NCBI GenBank assembly: GCA_003497505.1
Contig: DNNV01000298.1
Location: 1 to 6,139, forward strand
Reading direction: 5' to 3'
Origin: Clostridiales bacterium
GTDB lineage: Bacteria; Bacillota; Clostridia; Tissierellales; Sedimentibacteraceae
Length of the DNA: 6,139 nucleotides
The notes under the pieces were generated by a model. The model was given only the letters and a program-made list of their open reading frames with translations. It had not been told where the DNA came from and did not search any database. Below, piece after piece: positions 1-6,139 of this stretch. The number at the start of each line of letters is the position of its first letter. Position 1 is the first letter of the stretch. A program made the position numbers and the translations under genes.

Positions 1-1
1 G

Positions 2-1330
2 GCCGTTGAGCTGATTAAAAAGGGATTGGCATATATTGACGATCTGTCTGCCGATGAAATAAGAGAGTACAGAGGAACATTGACAGAGCCGGGAAAAGAA
101 AGCCCCTTCCGCAACAGAGGCATTGAAGAAAACCTTGAAATGTTTGAGAAAATGAAAAACGGCGATTACGCAAACGGTGAAAAGGTTCTGAGAGCTAAAA
201 TAGATATGGCAAGCGGAAACATCAACATGAGAGACCCTGTTATTTACAGAATACTCCATGAAGCTCACCATAATACAGGTGATAAATGGTGCATATATCC
301 AATGTATGACTATGCCCACCCTGTTGAGGACGCCATAGAGGGAATAACACATTCCATATGTACGCTTGAATTTGAAGACCACAGACCGTTTTATGAATGG
401 GTGCTCAATAATCTTGATGATTTCAAGGCAGCTCCCACAAAACAGATAGAATTTGCCAAGCTGTTTTTATCAAAGACAATGATGGGAAAGAGATATCTGA
501 AAAAAATGGTTGAGGAAAACTATGTTGACGGATGGGATGACCCGCGTATGCCTACAGTTGCCGCCCTTAGAAGAAGAGGCTATACATCTGAGGCAATACA
601 GAGCTTCTGTGAAGCAATAGGCGTTTCCAAAGCACAGAGTGTTGTTGATATTGCAATGCTCGAGTATGCAGTGAGAGATGACCTGGGTTCCAAGGTACCA
701 AGAGTAATGGCAGTTCTGAATCCGATAAAATTAATTATAACAAACTATCCTGAGGACCAGGTGGAATATATGGAATCCGAGAACAATCCGGATAATCCTG
801 AAATGGGCTCACGAATGGTTCCATTCTGTAAAGAACTGTACATAGAAAGGGACGACTTCATGGAAGAACCTCCGAAGAAGTACTACAGACTCTTCCCCGG
901 AAACGAGGTAAGGCTCAGAAACGCATACTTTGTTAAGTGTGTTGACTTTGTAAAGGATGCGGAAGGCAATATAACAGAGGTTCACTGCACATACGATCCT
1001 GAAACAAGAAGCGGCTCAGGATTTGAAGGTAGAAAAGTAAAGGGAACCATACACTGGGTTTCCGCAAAACACGCTGTTGATGCTCAAGTAAATTTATACG
1101 ATTACATGATGGAGGACCAGGATTATGATAAGACCAATTTCCTGGAAAAGCTCAATCCGAATTCAAAGGTAGTCCTAAAAAACTGTAAGCTGGAACCTTC
1201 AATCAAAGAATATAAGACAGGGGACAGATTCCAGTTCCTGAGACACGGATACTTTATAATCGACACGGACACAACGTCAGATAATCTGGTATTCAACAGG
1301 ATTGTTCAGCTGAAGAGCAGCTATAAGTAA
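2..1330 (+). CDS. glnS: Glutaminyl-tRNA synthetase, 5'-truncated by window edge
   Basis: Charges tRNA-Gln with glutamine using ATP in the cytoplasm (class Ic aminoacyl-tRNA synthetase). The reading frame is open from base 2, so the gene continues off the left edge; the visible 442 residues compare with about 550 in the family, so roughly the first 105-110 residues, including the HIGH ATP-binding motif, are missing. Diagnostic GlnRS stretches are visible: [11 protein letters not shown] and AKIDMAS near the start, [32 protein letters not shown], and GWDDPRMPT with LRRRG. After these come the two beta-barrel anticodon-binding domains, starting around [12 protein letters not shown] and running to the C-terminus. 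These features distinguish it from GluRS. The KMSKS-loop position reads MMGKR (bases 479-493) where E. coli GlnRS has VMSKR. The family call is secure; the left end is an edge artefact, not a broken gene. Confidence 0.97.
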   Translation, partial: AVELIKKGLAYIDDLSADEIREYRGTLTEPGKESPFRNRGIEENLEMFEKMKNGDYANGEKVLRAKIDMASGNINMRDPVIYRILHEAHHNTGDKWCIYPMYDYAHPVEDAIEGITHSICTLEFEDHRPFYEWVLNNLDDFKAAPTKQIEFAKLFLSKTMMGKRYLKKMVEENYVDGWDDPRMPTVAALRRRGYTSEAIQSFCEAIGVSKAQSVVDIAMLEYAVRDDLGSKVPRVMAVLNPIKLIITNYPEDQVEYMESENNPDNPEMGSRMVPFCKELYIERDDFMEEPPKKYYRLFPGNEVRLRNAYFVKCVDFVKDAEGNITEVHCTYDPETRSGSGFEGRKVKGTIHWVSAKHAVDAQVNLYDYMMEDQDYDKTNFLEKLNPNSKVVLKNCKLEPSIKEYKTGDRFQFLRHGYFIIDTDTTSDNLVFNRIVQLKSSYK

Positions 1331-1333
1331 AGA

Positions 1334-1429
1334 TGCAACGCATTCCCAATGTATGCGACCTGAGGGAGCAAATACATTGGTGAATGAGACTGCGCTATGT
1401 ATGTAAAGGGAGCAGCAAGCTGCTCCCTT
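1334..1429 (+). other. Two-hairpin element between glnS and the methyltransferase gene
   Basis: The 120-bp gap holds two strong inverted repeats. Hairpin 1 pairs 1341-1354 with 1372-1386: 14 base pairs with one bulged T at 1381, closing a 17-nt loop (1355-1371). Hairpin 2 pairs 1406-1415 with 1420-1429: a perfect 10-bp stem with a CAAG tetraloop. The loop of hairpin 1 contains GGGAGCA (1364-1370), repeated in the 5' arm of hairpin 2 (1408-1414), so the 3' arm TGCTCCC (1421-1427) could pair with either copy. ATGTATG also occurs twice (1349-1355 and 1397-1403). Hairpin 2 is followed by TTAGATTGG, not a T-run, so it is at best a poor intrinsic terminator. I do not recognise a known riboswitch class. 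It could be a structured leader for the next gene, an RNA processing or stability element after glnS, or a copy of a dispersed palindromic repeat. The strand given is that of the flanking genes. Confidence 0.55.
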
Positions 1430-1436
1430 AGATTGG

Positions 1437-1443
1437 AAAGAGG
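1437..1443 (+). promoter_or_regulatory. Ribosome binding site that selects the TTG start at 1451
   Basis: AAAGAGG, one mismatch from AAGGAGG, lies 7 nt before TTG at 1451. The in-frame ATG at 1397 has no Shine-Dalgarno sequence, and using it would require translating through the perfect hairpin at 1406-1429, so the TTG is preferred. Confidence 0.8.
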
Positions 1444-1450
1444 TAGTACA

Positions 1451-2590
1451 TTGAACATACAAGAAATAATTGAAGAAAGTATCGCCGAAAGCAAGCTCAT
1501 ATACGGCGTATTTACCACACCAAAGAACAAGTCGGAAAATCCTTATAAGAAAATAACCGCAAGACCCATTTCCATTAAAAATGAAAATTTCATACAATTT
1601 GAAAAATTTACTGATAAGCAGGTTTTTCATGACAATTATTCATACCATGAAGCAGTACCGGAAATTATGAAGTTAATAACCGATGAGTACAGGAATATCA
1701 ATATTTTTACCGAGGATGCGGATTTTCAGTTGATGGTGAGCAAGAAGGGGAGCATAAAGGTGGTTGAAAAGGAACCGGCAAAGAAGCAGGATATATCGGA
1801 GCATAACAAGAAAAAGCAATATATAATTGAAGAGAACCAGCCCTGCGACTTTTTAATCAGCCTTGGTGTAATGAATAAGGACGGCGCTGTTTATGCAAAA
1901 AAATACGATAAATTCAAGCAGATAAATAAATTTCTTGAAATAGTGGATGATTCTCTCAAAGGAAGAAAACTCAGGGATGATTTTATGATCATAGATTTCG
2001 GATGCGGTAAGGCTTATCTAACCTTTGCCTTGTATTACTATTTCTCTCATATAAGAAAAGTTAATGTGAGGATAACCGGACTGGACTTAAAAGAAGAAGT
2101 GATAGAATTCTGCAATGAAACTGCTAAAAAGCTTAACTACGAAAATCTTGAATTCCTGTACGGAGATATACAGGATTATGAATATAGAGATAATGTTGAT
2201 ATGATAGTTACACTTCATGCCTGCGATACGGCCACAGATGCCGCTTTGCTGAAGGCGGTAAAATGGAATACAGACATAATCTTGTCAGTGCCCTGCTGCC
2301 AGCATGAATTTTACGATAAAATAGAAAATGCTTCACTTGAACCCATGCTGAAGCACGGGCTCATAAGGGAAAGAGTATCATCCCTTGTTACAGATTCTCT
2401 GAGAAGCCTGTTTTTAGAAACAAAGGGCTACAGAGTGCAGCTCATGGAATTTATTGCAATGGAGCACACTCCAAAAAACATACTTATACGGGCAGTGAAG
2501 ACAGATAAGGAAACATCAAAAGCCCAGAAGGAATATGAAGAATTTAAAAAATTCTGGAACCTGAAAGACATATATCTGGAACAACAATGA
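1451..2590 (+). CDS. Class I SAM-dependent methyltransferase, substrate unknown
   Basis: A 379-residue protein with an N-terminal region of about 165 residues and a C-terminal Rossmann-fold methyltransferase domain. The SAM-binding motif I is IDFGCGKAYLT (residues 181-191), motif II is GLDLKEE (210-216), and the catalytic-side strand carries LHACDTATDAAL (255-266), followed by VPCCQHE (280-286). LHACDTATD and PCCQHE are typical of the Methyltransf_32-like group, which also includes the eukaryotic METTL25/GSTCD-like proteins. The block around residues 118-162 (HNKKKQYII ... LGV ... YDKFKQINKFLE) is a conserved linker of the bacterial family. No signal peptide or membrane segment is seen, so it should be cytoplasmic. 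TTG is chosen as start because of the Shine-Dalgarno site at 1437-1443. The stop is 19 nt before the sigma-54 activator gene, which suggests co-transcription. RNA or protein could be the substrate; the neighbouring glnS and rRNA methyltransferase make RNA a reasonable guess but no more than that. Confidence 0.88.
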   Translation: MNIQEIIEESIAESKLIYGVFTTPKNKSENPYKKITARPISIKNENFIQFEKFTDKQVFHDNYSYHEAVPEIMKLITDEYRNINIFTEDADFQLMVSKKGSIKVVEKEPAKKQDISEHNKKKQYIIEENQPCDFLISLGVMNKDGAVYAKKYDKFKQINKFLEIVDDSLKGRKLRDDFMIIDFGCGKAYLTFALYYYFSHIRKVNVRITGLDLKEEVIEFCNETAKKLNYENLEFLYGDIQDYEYRDNVDMIVTLHACDTATDAALLKAVKWNTDIILSVPCCQHEFYDKIENASLEPMLKHGLIRERVSSLVTDSLRSLFLETKGYRVQLMEFIAMEHTPKNILIRAVKTDKETSKAQKEYEEFKKFWNLKDIYLEQQ

Positions 2591-2609
2591 TTCCGGAACA
2601 GGAGGGTTT

Positions 2610-4058
2610 ATGAGCGCCGAGCACAATTTTGCTAAATATGACAGAGGAGTTTTTGAATATATACTGGACAATATACCGGATTCCATCACCATCGTAGATA
2701 TGGAAGGCAGGGTTATATTTTTTAATTCCACTGCTGAGGAATACTTCGGAGTGCTTAAAAGGGACATTCTGAATAAGGATGTAAAAGAATTTTTCCCAAA
2801 TGCTATACTTCCCAGAGTGCTTGATAGCAGGACGCCCTTTTACAATATATACAACAGCCCGAGAGAAAACAGCTTTGTTGTTGCCAGCGCCGTACCCTTA
2901 AGCGACGATAAGGGCAACATGATAGGTGCACTTGCCAGAGATAGAGATATAACAGAAATAGTAAGGCTCAGCGAGCTGCTAAACAAAACTCAGGCAAACC
3001 TGCTGAATTTAGAAAAGGAATATTCTAAAATTTCTTCCTCCGGAGAAGCTTATTTCTCAAAGATTATAAGCAATAATGCAGGTTTTATTCAAACAATAAA
3101 TCTGTGTAAAAATATATCCAAATCACCTCTCAATATACTTTTAAAGGGAGAAAGCGGAACGGGCAAGGAGCTTTTTGCAAAGGCAATTCACTATGAAAGC
3201 GGGAGAAAGGGAAAATTTATTCCAATAAACTGCAGCGCAATACCCAGGGAACTTTTTGAAAGCGAGCTTTTTGGATATGAGGACGGCGCTTTTACCGGCG
3301 CAAAGACAGAAGGTAAAAAGGGAAAATTTGAGGAAGCGGAAGGTGGTACATTATTTCTGGATGAAATAGGAGACATGCCCATGGAACTTCAGCCAAAGCT
3401 TCTGAGAATATTGGAGGAAGGTTTCGTAACCAGAATAGGGAGCAACAGGCAGAGAAAGATAGACGTCAGGATAATTTCCGCAACCAACAAGGATATACGA
3501 ACACTCATAGATGAAGATAAATTCAGAAGGGATTTGTATTACCGCCTGGACGTATTTCAGGTGAATATACCACCTCTGAGGGAAAGAAAGGGAGATATAG
3601 TCCTTTTGTCCAACAAATTTATTCAGGAATTCTGCATGGAGCAAGGTATAAATATAATCGAAATTCCGGATGAAATACTGAATATTTTCTCCGAATACAA
3701 CTGGGAAGGAAACGTAAGAGAGCTCAGAAATGTAATTCAGCGATCAGTAATATATGCATCCCAAAGCGGAAAGAATAAAATAGAAAAGGAATTTCTTCCC
3801 CATTATATGCAAAATATAAAGGTAAACGAAATAAGTAAGGTAATAAATACAGATGAAATAAATCAATATGAATCAGGTCTGGATGAATATATTGAAAAAA
3901 TAGAAAGGCTCATTATACAAAAAACTCTTGAAGAGCTGAACTTCAACAAGGCGGAAGCCGCAAGACGCCTGAAGATTCCAAGAGCTACACTGTACTATAA
4001 AATAGAAAAATACGGTATAGAAGATGGCGGCAGAAAGGATTACAATGGAAAAAATTAA
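2610..4058 (+). CDS. Sigma-54-dependent transcriptional activator with PAS sensor domain
   Basis: A 482-residue enhancer-binding protein that uses ATP hydrolysis to open promoters bound by sigma-54 RNA polymerase. Domain order: a PAS domain (about residues 12-112, containing [15 protein letters not shown]), a short coiled-coil linker (about 116-142), an AAA+ core (about 150-375) and a Fis-type helix-turn-helix (about 432-470). In the core I see Walker A GESGTGKE (180-187), the sigma-54-contacting GAFTGA loop intact (226-231), Walker [10 protein letters not shown] (247-255), arginine-finger-region RRDLYYRLD (306-314) and [10 protein letters not shown] (365-374). The HTH reads [20 protein letters not shown] (446-465). 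The lack of a response-regulator receiver domain indicates that the PAS domain senses a ligand or redox signal directly. AGGAGGG at 2600-2606 supports the ATG, with a short spacer of 3-4 nt. The 3' end overlaps the next gene by 14 nt. No -24/-12 promoter was found in this window, so its targets are presumably elsewhere; the signal is unknown. Confidence 0.95.
   Translation: MSAEHNFAKYDRGVFEYILDNIPDSITIVDMEGRVIFFNSTAEEYFGVLKRDILNKDVKEFFPNAILPRVLDSRTPFYNIYNSPRENSFVVASAVPLSDDKGNMIGALARDRDITEIVRLSELLNKTQANLLNLEKEYSKISSSGEAYFSKIISNNAGFIQTINLCKNISKSPLNILLKGESGTGKELFAKAIHYESGRKGKFIPINCSAIPRELFESELFGYEDGAFTGAKTEGKKGKFEEAEGGTLFLDEIGDMPMELQPKLLRILEEGFVTRIGSNRQRKIDVRIISATNKDIRTLIDEDKFRRDLYYRLDVFQVNIPPLRERKGDIVLLSNKFIQEFCMEQGINIIEIPDEILNIFSEYNWEGNVRELRNVIQRSVIYASQSGKNKIEKEFLPHYMQNIKVNEISKVINTDEINQYESGLDEYIEKIERLIIQKTLEELNFNKAEAARRLKIPRATLYYKIEKYGIEDGGRKDYNGKN
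4034..4039 (+). promoter_or_regulatory. Ribosome binding site that selects the ATG at 4045
   Basis: AAAGGA lies 5 nt before ATG 4045, inside the last codons of the upstream activator gene. The other in-frame ATG, at 4024, is preceded by a sequence with no Shine-Dalgarno match, so 4045 is the better start. Confidence 0.75.
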
Positions 4059-5196
4059 ATTGGCTGCCATATCAGCTTTTGGGTTGGAGGCAGTCGTTAA
4101 AAGGGAATTAAACGACTTGGGATACGAGGATGTCCTGACGGATAACGGATGGATGTACTTTGATGCTGAGGTTTCGGACATTCCAAGAGCAAATATCAAC
4201 CTGAGATGTGCGGACAGAGTTATGCTGGTAATGGGTCAGTTTGAGGTTTACAGCTTCGAGGAACTTTTTGACAAGACATATGATCTGCCGTGGGAAAAAT
4301 GGATTACAAAGAACGGAAAATTCACTGTAAAGGGCAAGAGCGTAAAATCCAAGCTGTATTCGACGCCGGATTGTCAGGCCATCGTTAAAAAAGCAGTATC
4401 AAAAAAACTTTGTGAAGAATATAATGTGGATTGGATGCCTGAAACAGGAGCAGAATTTACTATACTGATATCCATTCACAAGGATGTTGCAACAGTTTCA
4501 ATTGACACAACAGGTGCCAGAGAAGGACTGTTTAAAAGAGGTTACAGGGAAAAATCCATGGAGGCACCGTTAAAGGAAACAATGGCTGCAGCTCTTGTGA
4601 AGCTAAGCTTCTGGAATAAGGACAGGGTGCTGTATGATCCTCTTTGCGGCTCAGGAACAATAGCAATTGAAGCGGCCATGATAGGACGTAACATAGCTCC
4701 GGGACTCAACAGATCCTTTGCATCTCAGAGCTGGCCAATAGTCAAAGATGAATACTGGAAGAATGCTAAAACAGAGGCAAGGAAAAAAATTGACCTGAAT
4801 TCAGATATCAGAATCTATGCTTCGGATATAAGCCGTAAGGCAATTGAGATAGCAAAGGGAAATGCAATAGAAGCAGGTGTGGATGACTGTATTGAATTTT
4901 TTGTTAAGGACATTATGAATGTAAGAGAACCGATGTGCCCCAACGGCATATTAATAACAAATCCGCCATATGGAGAAAGAATCGGTGAAGATAATGACAT
5001 ACAGAAAATCCACAAAAAATTAGGGCAGGTTTTCGGCAAGGATAAAACATGGTCGTCCTATGTTATAACTTCAGTTGAGAGCTTCGAAAAAGATTTCGGA
5101 AGAAAGGCAGACAGAAAAAGAAAGCTGTTCAACGGTGATGTAAGAGTGGACTATTATCAGTATTTTGGAGATAAGCCGTCCAGAAACGACGATTAA
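4045..5196 (+). CDS. THUMP-domain rRNA guanine-N2-methyltransferase, RlmL/YpsC type
   Basis: A 383-residue protein that resembles the N-terminal methyltransferase half of E. coli RlmL (23S rRNA m2G2445) and the stand-alone YpsC proteins of Firmicutes. An N-terminal ferredoxin-like segment (FGLEAVVKREL, residues 12-22) is followed by a THUMP RNA-binding domain (about 45-155) and then the SAM-dependent catalytic domain. The latter has the SAM-binding motif DPLCGSGTIAIEAA (198-211), the family-typical GRNIAPGLNR (214-223), acidic motif II ASDIS (259-263) and the active-site NPPYGER (306-312), where the NPPY tetrad handles exocyclic amino groups. A length of about 380 residues matches YpsC; the C-terminal second methyltransferase of E. 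coli RlmL is absent, which is normal in Gram-positives. Its start lies 14 nt inside the sigma-54 activator gene, which suggests translational coupling. The target base in this organism is inferred from family membership, so no gene symbol is given. Confidence 0.92.
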   Translation: MEKIKLAAISAFGLEAVVKRELNDLGYEDVLTDNGWMYFDAEVSDIPRANINLRCADRVMLVMGQFEVYSFEELFDKTYDLPWEKWITKNGKFTVKGKSVKSKLYSTPDCQAIVKKAVSKKLCEEYNVDWMPETGAEFTILISIHKDVATVSIDTTGAREGLFKRGYREKSMEAPLKETMAAALVKLSFWNKDRVLYDPLCGSGTIAIEAAMIGRNIAPGLNRSFASQSWPIVKDEYWKNAKTEARKKIDLNSDIRIYASDISRKAIEIAKGNAIEAGVDDCIEFFVKDIMNVREPMCPNGILITNPPYGERIGEDNDIQKIHKKLGQVFGKDKTWSSYVITSVESFEKDFGRKADRKRKLFNGDVRVDYYQYFGDKPSRNDD

Positions 5197-5270
5197 GGCT
5201 TATTGTGTAAAAATTTTATCATAAAAAAGTTGAAATGCAATCATTTTTATTGTAAACTGTAAATATATGT
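5197..5270. other. AT-rich spacer with no terminator seen
   Basis: This stretch after the rRNA methyltransferase gene contains A- and T-runs but no GC-rich stem followed by a T-run, so I cannot place an intrinsic terminator. The near-palindromic pair TGCAAT/ATTGTA at 5236-5254 is too weak and AT-rich to call. Confidence 0.5.
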
Positions 5271-5298
5271 TTGATTTTTTTTAATATTGTGCTATTAT
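5271..5298 (+). promoter_or_regulatory. Sigma-A-type promoter for Nudix-whiA
   Basis: A -35 TTGATT (5271-5276) is separated by 16 nt from a -10 TATTAT (5293-5298). The -10 is preceded by TGC, giving an extended -10 (TGnTATTAT). Transcription would start near 5305-5306, leaving a leader of about 24 nt before ATG 5329. The AT-rich DNA upstream could act as an UP-like element. This is the only convincing vegetative promoter I find in the window. Confidence 0.65.
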
Positions 5299-5313
5299 AT
5301 AAACTACAATATT
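5283..5313. repeat. Inverted repeat flanking the -10 element
   Basis: AATATTGT (5283-5290) and its exact reverse complement ACAATATT (5306-5313) are separated by 15 nt that contain the -10 box. The geometry would fit an operator covering the promoter. Because the region is very AT-rich and the arms are only 8 bp, chance is a real alternative. Confidence 0.3.
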
Positions 5314-5328
5314 GAAAGTTGGGGCAAT

Positions 5329-5754
5329 ATGATTGAAGAAATAAGTGCTGGAGGAATTGTTTTTTTCAAAAACAGCATATTGATGTTAAAAAAGTTTAAC
5401 GGAGATTGGGTGCTTCCGAAAGGAAGGGTTGAAGAAAACGAGTCGCTGAAGGAAACTGCCTTACGTGAAGTTTATGAGGAGACGAGAGCAAAAGTAATTA
5501 CAATAAAATATCTGGGGAAAATAAACTATGAATTCAACCGCACATGCTACATGGACAGAGTTCATATAAATAAAGAGGTTCACTGGTATTTGATGATGGC
5601 ACGAAATATGAACTGTATTGCTCAGAAAAACGAAGGTTTTGTGGAAGCAAAATTTCTTCCTTTTGAAAGATCGTTGATGATTGCACGCTATGATGATGAA
5701 AGAAAAATTATTAAAAAAGCTATCGAAGATATAAGATTTCATTGCTATAATTAA
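5329..5754 (+). CDS. Nudix hydrolase
   Basis: A 141-residue single-domain Nudix protein expected to hydrolyse a nucleoside diphosphate linked to another moiety, with Mg2+ or Mn2+; the substrate cannot be told from sequence. The Nudix box runs from residue 32 to 54: G32, E38, then REVYEE (46-51), with the metal-binding glutamates E47, E50 and E51 present. The box normally ends in EExGU; here it ends EETRA, so the usual glycine is R53. SAGGIVFF (6-13) and GDWVLPKGR (25-33) are typical flanking strands. ATG 5329 is chosen over an in-frame TTG at 5287 because the latter lies upstream of the -10 box at 5293-5298. The Shine-Dalgarno site is weak (GGGG at 5321-5324). The gene lies 9 nt before whiA, as part of one transcription unit. 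The context recalls B. subtilis yvcI, the Nudix gene at the head of the yvcJ-yvcK-whiA cluster, although orthology is an inference. Confidence 0.92.
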   Translation: MIEEISAGGIVFFKNSILMLKKFNGDWVLPKGRVEENESLKETALREVYEETRAKVITIKYLGKINYEFNRTCYMDRVHINKEVHWYLMMARNMNCIAQKNEGFVEAKFLPFERSLMIARYDDERKIIKKAIEDIRFHCYN

Positions 5755-5759
5755 GGTGG
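5753..5759 (+). promoter_or_regulatory. Ribosome binding site of whiA
   Basis: AAGGTGG, one mismatch from AAGGAGG, overlaps the TAA stop of the Nudix gene and sits 4 nt before ATG 5764. Termination and re-initiation are therefore probably coupled. Confidence 0.7.
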
Positions 5760-5763
5760 CAAT

Positions 5764-6139
5764 ATGACATTTTCTTCTAAAATTAAAGATGAGCTGTCAA
5801 GGACAGAAATAGACGATATACTTAGCGCTAAGTCGGAGACGGCAGCATTGGTGAGAACCATGGGTTATGTTACCCTTAAAGGTTTTAATAAAATGGAGAT
5901 TGAATTTTCCACAGAAAATGCGGCTGTTGCAAGGCGTATATTCAGGCTCCTTAAAACGGCATTTGAAATTTCAACGCAGGTGAGTGTTGAAAAAACTAAC
6001 AGGCTTAAGAAGCACAATAATTACATTATAAAAATAGGCGATGAAGAAGCCAAAAATTTCTTGCAGGAAACCGGAATTGCATCCACTGACAACTTCAACA
6101 TCATGACATTTGATTTTGGTGTTCCGGAGGAGCTGACAA
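5764..6139 (+). CDS. whiA: WhiA family DNA-binding protein, 3'-truncated by window edge
   Basis: WhiA is a conserved Gram-positive protein with an N-terminal LAGLIDADG homing-endonuclease-like fold and a C-terminal helix-turn-helix. It controls sporulation septation genes in Streptomyces and affects cell division and chromosome segregation in Bacillus. The first 125 codons are visible, against a usual length of about 310-330 residues. Matching landmarks are the N-terminal MTFSSKIKDELSR, ETAALVRTMGY (25-35), the highly conserved STENAAVARRIFRLLK (49-64) and NRLKKHNNYIIKI (79-91). The start of the LAGLIDADG region follows, and the HTH lies outside the window. The short 9-nt gap from the Nudix gene and the overlapping ribosome binding site indicate co-transcription. 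In many Firmicutes the gene directly upstream is yvcK; that is not so here. The gene is intact as far as it can be seen. Confidence 0.94.
   Translation, partial: MTFSSKIKDELSRTEIDDILSAKSETAALVRTMGYVTLKGFNKMEIEFSTENAAVARRIFRLLKTAFEISTQVSVEKTNRLKKHNNYIIKIGDEEAKNFLQETGIASTDNFNIMTFDFGVPEELT

Noticed and set aside
1379..1393. GG ... GC pair resembling a sigma-54 -24/-12 promoter upstream of the methyltransferase gene
   Set aside because: The spacing between GG and GC is 11 nt instead of the required 10, and the surrounding bases do not fit TGGCAC or TTGC.
1377..1405. Promoter TTGGTG - 17 nt - TATGTA in front of the methyltransferase gene
   Set aside because: Only three of six bases match in each box, and the elements lie inside the hairpins.
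1406..1429. Intrinsic terminator of glnS
   Set aside because: The stem is strong, but the following bases are TTAGATTGG, not a T-run. It is recorded as part of the structured element instead.
1397..1450. Upstream ATG start giving a 397-residue methyltransferase
   Set aside because: There is no Shine-Dalgarno sequence, and the extension would be encoded by the perfect hairpin. TTG 1451 has a good site.
1277..1630. Minus-strand open frame of 117 codons across the glnS end and gap
   Set aside because: It overlaps two clear plus-strand genes, has no recognisable motif and no ribosome binding site.
3351..3644. Minus-strand open frame of 97 codons opposite the sigma-54 activator
   Set aside because: It is a shadow of the AAA+ coding sequence with no family features.
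5597..5612. TGGCAC motif as half of a sigma-54 promoter
   Set aside because: It lies inside the Nudix coding sequence and no TTGC follows at the right distance.

Overview
The window looks like a chromosomal housekeeping segment from a low- to moderate-GC Gram-positive anaerobe, most likely a member of the Clostridia. The reasons are the AT-rich intergenic DNA, Bacillus/Clostridium-type Shine-Dalgarno sites (one with a TTG start), a WhiA gene start, a bacterial glnS, and a PAS-AAA-Fis sigma-54 activator of the kind common in Clostridia. Genus cannot be assigned from the sequence alone. All six genes are on the + strand. I see no transposase, integrase, tRNA, rRNA or CRISPR array.

Layout: (1) 2-1330 is the C-terminal four fifths of glutaminyl-tRNA synthetase, cut by the left edge. 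(2) 1331-1450 is a gene-free stretch that is unusually rich in structure: a long imperfect hairpin with a 17-nt loop, followed by a perfect 10-bp hairpin whose 3' arm is also complementary to the loop of the first. It may be a structured RNA or a dispersed palindromic repeat. (3) 1451-2590 encodes a class I SAM-dependent methyltransferase of unproven substrate (TTG start). (4) 2610-4058 encodes a PAS + AAA+ + Fis-HTH sigma-54-dependent activator. (5) 4045-5196 encodes a THUMP-domain rRNA guanine-N2-methyltransferase of the RlmL/YpsC type; its start overlaps the end of the activator gene. (6) 5197-5328 is AT-rich and carries a good sigma-A-type promoter. (7) 5329-5754 encodes a Nudix hydrolase. 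(8) 5764 to the right edge is the N-terminal part of whiA, 9 nt behind the Nudix gene.

The genes form two apparent transcription units. The first is methyltransferase, activator and rRNA methyltransferase, tightly spaced, possibly fed by read-through from glnS. The second is Nudix-whiA, with its own promoter. The theme of the first is translation and RNA modification, with a sigma-54 regulator in its midst for which no -24/-12 target is visible here. The second resembles the Bacillus yvcI-yvcJ-yvcK-whiA cluster, but with rapZ (yvcJ) and yvcK absent between Nudix and whiA. Nothing here is clearly a new system; the most promising unexplained feature is the paired-hairpin element after glnS.
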